Positions 27,290 to 40,100 of a stretch of 64,000 bases of DNA are shown here, one piece after another. Location of the stretch: positions 209,860-273,859 of the forward strand of contig JBBHKE010001749.1 in NCBI GenBank assembly GCA_037447655.1, written 5' to 3'. The notes below the pieces were generated by a model that saw only the letters and a list, made by a program, of their open reading frames with translations, made no database searches and was not told the origin of the DNA. This DNA comes from Zygnema cylindricum (Eukaryota; Streptophyta; Zygnematophyceae; Zygnematales; Zygnemataceae). The translations under genes were made by a program, and so were the position numbers. How positions within the stretch are numbered: the first letter of the stretch is position 1; each line of letters begins with the position of its first letter.

Positions 27290-30200
27290 TGAGATAATAA
27301 TCTTTTGCTTCTAAGATTCTCTTCCCTAGTTTTCTCTAGTATTGTTTCTCTTCCTTAGTATTTTTATGACCCCATCTTGAACTCTTCTTTAACTGTTTTC
27401 TCGAGTCGTTGTGTTTTTTTGAAGGTTAGTCTGCTTTCAAAGAGTGGAGCTTGTGTCTTAATTAATTATCTGAAGTTCAGAAAAAAAGTGATGCGAGGGC
27501 AGTGATAGTGAAGGAGGATAAGTATGCCCTGTTTCTGATGAACTATTAATAAGATTGATTCAATTCAAATGAACTATTAATAAGATTGATTCAATTCAAA
27601 TGATTTAAAATCATTTAGGTAAGGAGTGGAAACAAAAGGCAAATAAGTTAGTTAGATGGAATGGGAAACGAGGAAGGCCAAGAACAAAAGTCTCAGATTT
27701 GAGCGGTACCGTTCGACATTGCGGGGATATGCAAGGGGTGCACGGTCAGGGTCTAAGTAGTTTCAGCCTCCGTGACGATTCTGGAATGGCATGGGAGGAT
27801 CACTACAAACATGTAGGGCTTTGGGACTTGAACTCGGTTTTGAGGAGTTGCTAAAACACGACATCTCGGGGATACTTATGTCGGCAACTGGGAGTCTTGG
27901 GGTGGTCGGGAAAGGTGAAGGAACCCATGGCTTGGAAGTCTCGGGCCTAGCGGGGCTTTCCTGTCGGTGTTCGGACAACACTTCACTAATGTGATGAGAC
28001 CCAAGGGTTTTCAAAGCACGTTTCGCCACGGGGGTCTTGGAATCCTACGTAAGAAGAACGAGGCCACTGGAGGTTCTCGCGACGAATGCTTCAAGACACT
28101 ATCACTGTCTTCGGACGGACAGGAACCTTGAATCCTCGTAATGAGGGGTTTCAAACACCCGGTGCTTTCGAGTTTTTGGAGACTCAAAACATTGATGCTT
28201 GACGACGGCAACCTTGGGAGAGATGGCGTATTTCCCTCGCGTGCTCGGCAATCTCAAGAGGACATTGCATGGCGATTGCTCTTTAGTAAGAGCCGTTTGG
28301 TCCGTAGAGCCTGGCAGTGTTTTATTGAGGACACCCCCGTCGTTAGACCAGAATAGATGTACTTCTGATGTGCTGTCAAATGGGCCATAGCAAGTTTGTC
28401 GCGTGCACCCTTTAACCTGAGGGAAACCTTAAAGGCATTAACGGTACTTTGGGTTGGCGCTTTAGGCGCCTTAGGCTCGTCCAAAGTTAGTTAAGGACTA
28501 AGACCAAGCCATGGCCGGTGAAAACGGACGGGTGAGATTCGAAAATATAATGGCTAAAGGGACTTTAGCGAACCGGGAAAGGTTTCTTTGACGCGGCATA
28601 TATTTGTGTGAGAATGCCCATTGGCTACTACTAGGGGTTGGGGCTGGGGTTTGTAGTTTTGTTTTTGAGAGTTGCCGTGCTTTTCATTTTGAGTTAGGGT
28701 GCATTTATTTTCCTTGTTGTTGCTTCCATTTTTTTTGTGTTCTTGTTGCTCTTTTTGTTTTTTTTTGTTCTTTTTCAGTGTTGGTCATGCCACCCCTTTT
28801 GTACCCCCAGACTCAGATGGTTTACCATCGTGCTCTTTTAATTTATCCTGCATTCACTAGACATTTTGGATATCCTTTTTGAAAGCTTAGGGAAAAGGTA
28901 TCAAAAGAGTCGTTTGGACTTTTACTTACAAAGTTATCATGAGTGATAACCAAAGGTCTAATTGAGTCGTTATGGGATTCAGTTCGTTTCCGAATCTTGG
29001 CACTCATTATGTAAATTGCTGACTTTATTAAGAATTGCTATGGTAAACCATCTCATTATGTGGTTAAGGGTGCTTGGAGCGTTCATATGGACTGGTCTAA
29101 CGACAGGGGTGTCCCTCGGGCTGGGGAAACTTAACGGGGTTGCTTTTTGTAGATATTTGATTGAGTTGGGTTTGGGGCTGTTGTTTTGGTTTAGTGAGTT
29201 GTCATGCTTTTCATTTCGAGTTTAGGTGCTTTTATTTTACTTGCCATTTTTATGTCTTCACGGTGCTTTCTTTGTTTTTTATTGCCCTGCTTGTAGTTTT
29301 TCAGTTTTGGCCGTGCCACCCCTTTTGTACCCCCGTACTCAGATGGTTTACCATCGTGCTGTGTCACTATATCTACAGGAACAGATTCAGAGCAATATGG
29401 AAAAAAGGAACGTTAGACGATACTTTTGACTTTTGGTTACGAGGGACATTTTGGAGGTAATAACGGGAAGGTACCTAACACACTAGAAACGGAAGGTTTA
29501 GTTCGAGGAGCCATAAATCTTCAAAGCTCTCTATAGCTGATCCTACAGAGAATCTGATCGTACGTAGAACCCGAGGCTGTGGATTTGAGTTTGTTGCGCT
29601 CGAGGTCGATCGACGGTTAAGGCAAGGCTCGGGGGATAGATGAAGGAGGGCCCCTAGGTCAATGAGACTTCGAAATTGGGATTGGGTCTAACAGGTCAAC
29701 TCGAGAATTCAGCTTCGAGAACCCAAAGGGACTAAAAAAAAAAAAGGTCTTACGGTGTTGCATGCTCCACAAGTCCTAATTTGCGGGGCCTTCTCGTATG
29801 TTACAAGGTATATGGGCAATCATTGCCTTTAGCTTGGCAGTAGAAAGGAAACAAAGCGAGATTGGTACCTTCATATTGTGGACAATCAAATGTCAAAGAT
29901 TGAATTATTTCCCAGAATTCCAATGTTTCCATGAATATTTTACCTTCTTTACGACAACATTATTGAAAAAAATCAGGAGGTTTAAAAGGTATACCTTGTA
30001 TGGCTATGAGAGTTACAAGGTTTTATTCACCAATTAAAATTAAAAATTTTTTGCTCACATGTGCAATTGGCCAGAAAAAACCTTAGTGCCAATAGTGATA
30101 CATGGTGTACCATAAAACATGGTGTACCATAAGACTTGGTGTACATTTGACATTTTAAGCAAATATTTGGACAAGTTCGAAAATAGTGTTTTTTTTAAGA

Positions 30201-31132
30201 AAGGATCAAATACCTTGATTATTTCCATTTGTGTCATTTGTTGACTTATGGTATGGCAAAGTCGTTTGAAGGAGATACAAAGAAAAAAGAGGAAGAAAAA
30301 CCTTAATTGGAAATTATTGATCACTGTTACAAACTCGAAAACCAAACAAGTTACATCTCACCCAAAAAAAAAACACACGCACAAACAAACACACACAAGT
30401 GGGCAAATGAAATCAAATACGACAAATCAAATTTTCCTGCCGGAAAAACGCGAAAGCATCTACATATTAATAAAAAATCATGAAAAAACTAATAAAATAT
30501 CCTGAAAATGTCGTAAAACAAAAACAAATGCTTTCTTTTTTTGTTGTTACTACTGATTTTTGTCAAGGTTGTCTTATGATCACATGTCTCGATCGCCTAA
30601 CCTACCCGTATTGCCAAATTTTGGTATCTACCAGACAAAATTTCACTCAAAAAAGGAAGGAATAAAAAACAAACTAAAGAAAAAGAAAATCACCTAGAGA
30701 TAAGTTATAGCTTATTCTAAAGATGGGAAGTTCCAGGAATCTCTACAACATGTCACAATCTCTACAACACTTGTCGTAGTAACAATGGGTCTTCCACCCA
30801 AATGTTTTCCTGGCGTTTTTGTGGTAATTTGATATTTTCCTTGTATTATTTTTGGAATTTTCGTTTCTTATTTTTGAGGTGACCGTATGTTTCCAGAAAC
30901 TAAAAACATTGACAGCCAATTGACTTTCTGGAAGCGCAAAGCACCGCTAAGAAATAGTGAAGATACTGATTGCCTTTTCGAAAATTTATAAAAGCCTCAT
31001 CTTCCTAATGTCGCTACTTGTTTTTTGCAAACTTTTAAAATCGTTAGAAGAAAAAACTTGAGTTAAGACCTTCAGAAATCTTGAAGTTCCTTGGAAAAAA
31101 AAACTTGAATTATAACCTCATACAATCTCCAA
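27290..31132. other. Unassigned repetitive intergenic region
   Basis: No recognisable gene. Two diverged direct copies of a segment of about 270 bp lie at about 28610-28880 and 29140-29400, offset by about 526 bp. Both contain CATGCTTTTCATTT-like text, a T-rich tract, and GCCACCCCTTTTGTACCCCC followed by CTCAGATGGTTTACCATCGTG. The GC-richer part, 27640-28500, looks like decayed transposon or gene sequence I cannot name. Near 30090-30150, GGTGTAC words recur. Confidence 0.45.
27540..27601. repeat. 31-bp perfect tandem duplication
   Basis: The unit beginning GAACTATTAATAAGATTGAT occurs twice in direct succession. Confidence 0.9.
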
Positions 31133-34100
31133 TTAAGGAACAGCTACTTGAACTTGATCCGGGTTTAAATCCTTATGTCCAAAACCGTTTACCATCGATT
31201 CTTTAATATTGACTTCCGAAACCGGTTTTCGGTCATAAGTTCTTCTGTACAAAGAATCAACTCCTGTAAGAAAAAATGTACCTGGTCGCAAGTAGTCGAT
31301 TGGGGTTTTAGGCGTAAAGTCGCAAGCTCCATATCTCGTCTCCATTAGCTCCATAGTACTCACGAATTCTTCCGGTGTGACCTGTGTCACACACATAAAA
31401 CCAGCATAAAAACAGATAAAGGCTACTTTCCCTAAAACATATCATGGACTCATAAAAATAAAAAATGTAACAACCTAAAAAACCTAAGATAACATCTTTA
31501 AGGATGGCTTTAATTACCTTTACAAGCAACGACTCCAATTACTTTTTGCCAATAATCGCAAAAATAATCATACGTGTCGATTTGAAAATCGCATTTTTTC
31601 AGTCATTTTGTAAAATATTGAATAAATGTTGATGCACGAATACAAAACAAACAGCAAGAATCCATTTGGACCCACTTCTGACAAAACCGGGAAATAATAA
31701 TTGTTCTTCCACTTAAACTGAAAGTAAAAACCTCTGTCCTACATTTCCCAGTTCTAATGTTCAAACTGGGGTTGGATTTAATCGGTAAAAGTTAAATCCT
31801 CCTAAAATTTTACCTTCAAGCGAGCTGAGAATAAAGAAGGTACATCCATGGCTTCCAATAAATTCTCGAGTGTGAATTGATCGATTCCTTTTTGAACTCG
31901 AAATGAGAACATGGAGGAAACAAGGCCACTTCCATAGGAAAACATAAGCAAACGTTTCCCTTCCTGTAGAAAGCAAAAAGGAAAAAGGAAAAAAAGAAAA
32001 AAAAATGAATGACGAGGCATAAGAACTTCACTGTTTCTTGTTTTACGAAATGAATGATATAATCTGTATGCAGATTGTATAAACATTTAGAACACAAGTC
32101 AAAGAAGAAAAAGGTATACACAAACCTCAATAAAACAGCAATATATTTTCCTTTTGCTTTTATGGCTTGCGTCAGAACTTCATAAAAAGGGGCGTAAATA
32201 TTCCAAATAAAAAGGAGTTGAACCACCACGACAGGAAAGGAACAGAAAAAAAACAAAGACATAAACAAAAATTTGCAACAGAAAGACAAAAAGAAAAGTT
32301 CCAAAAGAGAATACAGTATAAATTATATACATAAGAAGTTCTAACGCTATCTTCCGCCTCCCACAACAAAAAAACATCGGCAAACACATTCAACTAAACA
32401 GGAGAAAATAAGAATTTCCTTTCTAATTTGATTTAATTCATCTTTCATTTAGATATGCTACTCTCTCAATTTGATCCACCAAGTCACGGATGCCTAAAAA
32501 TTTACACTTAAACAAGATGCATAGAAAGACAGCAAGGGAGAAGAAAAAATATAACGACCATAGTCTTACCAATTCCTTTCCTTTTGTCGAGAGAACAGAG
32601 GTAAGACTTGTGTAAAGAGAAGCCGTGTACGTATTTCCAATTTGCTTTGGAAGAATGGCAGTTGGCGCAACTTTTTTTGCATATGGCCCTTTGGAAATTT
32701 GCATTGCAGCCTGAAAAAAACCCAAATTTCATTTTTCGTTATTAAGATCGAGAATGCCGATCTTTCCCTATTAAGATCGAGACCTGATCTTATTAAGATT
32801 AAGAATATTGATCTTCAGTTACTAAGATTGAGAATCTTTCGTTATTCAGAATAAAAATGTTGACCTTTTGTTTTTACATTGAGAATGTTTATCTTTGTTA
32901 TTAAGACTGAGAATGTCGTGTTAATGTTACAGAAATAGAAACTGTGAAGAAGAACAAGTAAATAAAGCTAAGATATGGCAACATGCAAAACTCACTTGAA
33001 CAAATAAAACAGATTGGGCTCATTTTGGAAATACTAATGAAGACTTATTCCCTGTTTCATTTTCTTTTGTTCTGTGCAATTTACTTCATGTTTCTTTAAT
33101 TTTAATTTTCATCCTCCTGAAGTTCAAATTCATAAGAGACATGAGATTCTGGCACAAGCACAGAGCCCTTTTTGTTTTCATGGGAACAAAATAAATAAGG
33201 CTATTTAAATAATGTTACCATGGCTTTCATAGCCCAATTATATCGTTTCCTTCTCAAGAACAGACAAAAAGAAAAACCAGCAAGAAAAGGAGTTGAAACC
33301 ACCCCGGACTGTCGATAATCACAAATGAAGTTAGAGTAAAAAAAGTCGACATCATAAACCTTTGTCAACTATAATACACAAGGTAAAAAGAAATTTTGAT
33401 GCTTCCTGGACTATTCAAGCACTGGTGTAACTTACACATACTAAACTACACCGTGAATTGCTATTAGCGTTACGAAATATTTAGTGTGAAATTATTTTTG
33501 TGCTGTTAATTCTAACTTTAAAGTTTGAGAAACACGGACAATTTTCAACCGCTCACAAAATTAGCGTTGAGAAAAAAACAATTAGTCTTACTAACGATAT
33601 TAACTGTTCAGCTGGTCGATAGAAGCTGGCACCGACTTAGGATTATTAATGCCAATGGCCATTCACAGGGTAGCTGCAAGTTTATTATATATTCTTTCTT
33701 GGAAAAACCCACACTAATAACCCACCCTGGTCTCCCTCTACAAGTCTCACCTTCTCTAAATTTCTGTCCATATAGCTCTCCTCTTCTGGCAAGTTCTTGA
33801 AAGGCTCCAATGACGACGAATCCTCAACACCGTTGAGACTGAAAAAAAAGAAAAAGAAATTATCAGGACGTAACAAGACATCCTTGAAGCTTTTTGACAT
33901 CCTTTAGAAGTTCGATTGGTTATGATCAACAAGAAATGAATGTGGTAGATGAAAGACACAAAAAAAATGAGACGTCCTTTTGCAACCATTGTCAGAAAGA
34001 GAAGAATACTTATATTGTTTATCAGGTTGTTTACAAATTAGTTTATGTTTCTTTTCAAATCAAACAAGCCACCTTTTGGTACCTTACAGTAAACATGTGA

Positions 34101-37100
34101 TGTCCTTACCATATATACCACACACAGATATAAATAATGAAATTAAATAAAACAAGACAACAACACAAAATCCCTTAAGTGCAAGGAGAAATGTAGGGAA
34201 TGAATCCGATATCGGCCCAAAGAAGGAATAGATAAGCGATGGAAGATGAGCACCATAAGAAGGACGACTAAGAGTGACAGAAGTAGAGGTGAGCAACAGC
34301 AGTGAGAGGTAGAGGGAGAGGCCAAGAGATGGAAAAGGAGGGAGGGAAGGAAGAGGTAGCACCTGCCAAAACGAACAAAATCGTTGAAAAGAAGCCGAGC
34401 AAAGCTTTTCTGTACGAGCTGTTCCCTTACCAACCTCATTAAATAGTGTTAGACTAAACCAACTGAGATATTAATTGATTGGGTTCAATAGACGTTAAAC
34501 TACTTGATTAAACATCCTTTCAAGGAATTCCTTTTTTCTTAAAAATCCGGGCAAGTGAAATCACCTTATTGTATGGGCTGTGAAAAACCACATAATCAGC
34601 ATTTTCCAATGTAAATTTCTCGCCCTGGTGTTTCTCATACCTGCAAAGAAAAAAAATAGGCTTACTACAACAATTTCTTCACCTTTTTAAACAACAATAT
34701 CTCCGACAAATTTTAATTTTAACATTACAAACTGAGGCCCAACTGAGACCACCCATATGTCTTTAAAACCCCGGATTTGCAATGCTTACTAAGGCAACAA
34801 CATTTTGTGGTGTTATGGATGAACAATGCCTATTGAAGTAAAATAAAATAACTCATTTGCATTAATGAACAGTGCCTACTGTTAAGGAAACAACTCACTT
34901 TTTGCAGAACCCTGCGTAGCACATATCCAAGGCCTTTAAATAACAGGTTTGCGAAAGTTTACCGTCCACCACCTGACCAGTTCCCAATTTTTACTTCCAT
35001 AAGTATGTTTTTTCGCATCCCATTAGAGAATGAGATATTCATTGTATCGTCAGAAAAGTTTTTTCACATCCAATAAGAGAAAAATATATTTCATTGCATC
35101 GTCAGAAAACTAATCTCAATTAACACTAATGCTACAAAAAGTACCAGACAAATTGCTCCCATAAAACAAAATGCAACTTTTTCATGGCACATTTTCAGAC
35201 AGTCAGATTGACCACATTGATGTAAAAGGCTTCTATACCTGATTAAGTGCCTACTGTATTGCAGTCGATGTTATAAAAAACACCTATGTTTCTTTATTAT
35301 TATTGGTTTTTTCCATTTTTATGTACATAATAACATGTATGTTTATTCATGTGATAAACTTACAGGGTATTCACTGGCAAGTTTTGGCTTGTAGAAATCA
35401 TAAACATGAGAAGAAAAAGTGGAGGTAAACTTTCTCTCCATAAATAGGGGAGCGTTTGGACCAATCAAAAGAGCCACTGCTCCTGCGCCACCTGTCGGTC
35501 TGGCTGGTCCTTCTGCATATACCTGTCAAAATAGTCAAAAAAAAGTCATAAAAAAGTCATTGAAAAGGCTCATTTTGTACTGTACGTACTTGAAATACGT
35601 AGAGTACAAAGTTTGTATTCTATCTTAGTTGAAATAATGATTTTGACTCGATAGTAACTGTTTCTGGTCAACATGGCTCACCAGTCTCCTCTTCCAAAAC
35701 AGACATCACATTGGCCCAAAAATCAGTATATTTTTTGACATATGGTAGTGCCACAGTGGTGCAGTTTTCGAAGTACACCGGTCAGTAAAAAAGGGGGAAC
35801 TGTAAGTACTAAGTCAATAGTTCGTACCAAGTACGTACACTACAATAGTTGTTTTTGTTCTATGGTGGCAACCCTGTCAGAGAAAAACAAACGTACCGCA
35901 AATGGTGACAATCCTATCAGAGAAAAACAAAAGTACCCCAAATGGTGACAATCCTATCAGAGAAAAACAAACGTACTGCCGAGTCCACAGCCACCACAAT
36001 AGCGTATCGACCATCCCAAGCAATGCTCTCCACCCAGTTGATGGCATTCAGTAAAGCCGCTGTGCCTCCATAGCAGGCATTTGTCGAATCCACTCCCTCG
36101 ATATCCATATTCCCACATTTCTGCGTAAACACATGGTGACCATTGCAAAGGTTAGACTAGCATTAGTGTGGATAGTGGTGTTCTATATGATGGGTTAGTG
36201 GAATCAGTGCGATAATTAGTGTTGAGTAGCAGTTGTTACAAAGCCGGTTGCTTTTGGAATTGAAAAAAAAAATAGCGATGAAACTAGATTACACGACTCA
36301 TGGCTATTAGAGTCTCTATTCGAGTGAATACATTTTTGACCCAAAATCATATATTAGAGTTAACAACAATTTTTAGTTCCGTGACCCATCATGGGCCACA
36401 TGACAAAACATAGCTGTGGTTAATTCTAATTAAGCATTAATGCTAATAATTTAACAGTTTTACAGCCAGGCCATACAATACATCGCTAATCGTTATTAAT
36501 GTTTAAGCTTTTTCCGCCACTTAAAACATCTTTTTTTCGTGCACACTTGTCGGATTGTCAATCGGAGACCACCAATAGGAAGATGAGAATCTTGCCTTCC
36601 AATAACAACCATGGGATTAACAATCCACCAAGTTTGCACGAAAAAAATATGTTTTAAGGGGTGAAAAAAACGTTAACACTAATAACCATTAGCGGAGTAG
36701 TCACATAAAAGGAAACAAACGAAGAGGATTGTCAAATGACGGCCATTAACTTCCTCCTACAAACTCTAATACTACACATTTTTTAAGAGCATCGGTTTAC
36801 AATATAGGCATCGTTGATTGAACAATAGTTAACCATGCAATGTTATGCAAACAAATTTCAAACTAGCGTAACTCAGTGTAACTAGTGAACCACATTAAAT
36901 GATATAAAGTTTAAGGAACGTGAGAGAGAGGGGAGAGAGGGTGGAGGCAGGAGGGGGGTGGGAGAGGGGGGGGAGGAGGGTTGGTGGAGGGTGCCAGGAT
37001 GACTTAAAGACGCCTAAAATGAAACCTCAATCGTCCATGAGGAAGAAAAAAAAAAAAATGCACAATGAAATCAAAGATAAATCAGATGAAATTAAACTTG

Positions 37101-40100
37101 CAAGACAAAACCGTTGAATTATTAGCGTTACTGTTTTTTTTTGGCCTTAAATCATCTTTTCTCTCCGCAAAATTGTCCGATTAATACTTCGACGGTTCCA
37201 ATAAAAAGGTAAGATCCTTACCTTCCAATTGGCAATCTCCGAATGGAAATCAGACACATGCACTGAGAAAATATGATTTGAGTGGCAAAAAAAACACCAA
37301 CACTAATCACGATACACGGTGTACTTTCCAAGAATCAGCTCAAATGAATTGCTTTTGATGCAAATTTTCGCTTAAATTGATAACAATTTTCCTAAATCCA
37401 TAACAATCATAACATAAAATGCTACATATTCTTGGAAAATGGAAACAGTGAGCACATGATTTCCTCATGCCTTTCCCTATATCTTAATTCTACACCAAAA
37501 TAAATACTGGATTTACGAATATTTGAAAAGAAAATCTTCAACACTTGAATATTTAAAACAAGAGTTTGCAAGATACAAATGATTTCAAGGCATATGGCCA
37601 CCAAAGAAACCTGCGTCTTTGTTGTGACAGCCCTATGAAGGGTTAGACTCAAGAACTAGAATACTACACTATATCATAGTTTTACTATGCAAAAAGGTAC
37701 AGAAACGCTATATGTGATAACCCTCTACTATACTTTTATTATAATTAAGAAAACCCATACAGCAGTATAATACAGGGTGACCAGATATAGCTTCTCCACG
37801 GGTTTTCACAATTTTCAACTATGTTTTTTATACAATATTACATTATATAACTAAAAACTAAAACATTATGAATCTACCAATCTAACATTGTTCTATGTGT
37901 TCAAAAAAAAAAATCATAAGTTGAGCAAACATTCTTACACACAGTATCCAAAACCTCTTTGTCTGCTTAAGGGGTGAAACAAAGGTGATACCAGTAAAAG
38001 TAATCGCAAAAGTAATACATTTATATGCAAAGATATCGAAAATTGTTTGAGACAAGAGGCTGGAAATAGACTCGTAATTAGCCTAGATGGACTATTAACA
38101 CAGGAACAGGTAAATAAAATGGTCCATAAATGTGTCTTTAATTGTGTATACCTAAATGAGAAATTCGTGTCCTCTGAATTAAGGATTCTTAATTGATGTG
38201 GTCCATACAAAATATTGCTGGATTGGAAAACATCGATATGAAAATTATTGTAGCAAGGACTACATCGCCATTGGAGTTAACCACTCTAATTCAAGTGTAT
38301 GTTTTTTTGACCCAAAATCATAGATTATTGTTGTTAACACTTATTAAGTCAGCGGCCTGTAATGAGCCACTTGTAAAACATTATTTAGAGTGGTTTATTT
38401 TGATAAAACGTTGACGCGAATAATTCACTAACTTTTGTAGTGATGTACGGTGTACCTCATTGAAATGACATCCTCTTGATCACCACAAAAGGACAAACTG
38501 TCTTGACCAAGCCCAATGGTGTACTTTCCAGTACTCACTCCATCATGAATTTCCAGCTCCGACTGAAAACGATAAAAGGAAAAACAATAAAAGGCAAAAG
38601 TCTTAGAATTTCAAAAAGAAGAAAAAGCAATTCATTCATTTCTCTCACTCCATCACGGATTTCAAGCTCCAACTGAAAATGATAAAGGAAAAAACAACAA
38701 AAAAAGCCAAAAAGCTATGCGGGTTTCACAAAGAAAGAAGCAAAATTCATTCATTTCTACGATTTCTTTCTGAAGCAACCTCAAAATAAAAGACAGGAGT
38801 ATGGACAACAGCAGGCTTTCACACAAGTTATTTAGGTTCTAAGCCACCATTACTCATTCACTTTAAAGGTATATTTTATTAAACGCCTTGATTACTTGAG
38901 TGTAACGGAAAAGACAGATAGATCAGAACAGAACAACAGTAACTTAAGCATGGAGCAAATTACTAGAGTGAATTATTGGAGTAAAAATTAGAGAAGGGCA
39001 TTTATTAACCAACAAAAAATTCCCTGAAAAATGAATGCTACGCCGTAAATCACTACACCGCTAATCATTATTAGTGTTAAAGTTTTTTCGCCACTATTTT
39101 TTTTTTTCTCCGCACACACTTGTCGGACTGTCAATCGGATGGTTCCTATTGGAAGCCAAGATTCTCACCTTCCATACTGGCGGTCTCCGATTGCAATCCG
39201 ACTAGTGTGCACGGAGACAAGATTTTTTTTAGTGGCGAAGAAAACTTTCACACTAATAACGATTAGCGGTGTACTTAGCGTAAAGAAATATACAGCGCAA
39301 AGTTAATTTTAGTGTTATTAATTCAAATTAAAGTCCAAACGACCTAGAAAATTTTCAACCGCTTACCAAATTAGCGCTAAGAAAAAAACGACTGGTATTA
39401 TTAACGTTATTTTATGTGCAAGGGCCAAAGAAATAGAGTGCAATGCAAAAAGCCATTCAAGCTGTACTGTAAAACCCATCGCTGTCCGTGTGAAGGAGTT
39501 ATCAGTATGAAAACAAAATTAATATCAATTAGTAAGTGCCAATTTAAGGAAAGTCCGTGAAATAATCTTATTAACACATTTTGAGATTTTCGGCCAAAAA
39601 AGGTCGCGACCAAAATAGCGCTACCAACACTAATAGCGATCGTGCATGTACACTTCACACAGGTATTAGAGTAAATAATCCTAATATCATGCGCATTTTT
39701 TCAACCCACAACCATAAATTAGTATTCATAACACTAGGTAGTTAAGAGGCCCTTAATGAGCTACATGACGAAACATAATTTACTGTCGCTTATTGTAATA
39801 ATATGTTAACACTAATAATTCACTAACTCTAATAGCAATGTTCCCTTCAAATTCAGGGTTTAACGTGTTAACAAAAATATTCACAGTTTTTATATATTTA
39901 TAAACCACGGGAGCTCACCAAATATTCATAGGGTCCAAGTTTCTAATATTCGCAAAAATAAATGTTATTTTTAGCCAAAGTGCTGTTTTATACTTCCTTG
40001 TTGCATCATTTTTGAAACCATTTCTAACATACTACTTTTGGAAATTAAGTTTATTAAGGAAATCGGAAATTAATATTGGCAAAATGCAGAGATCTCATCA

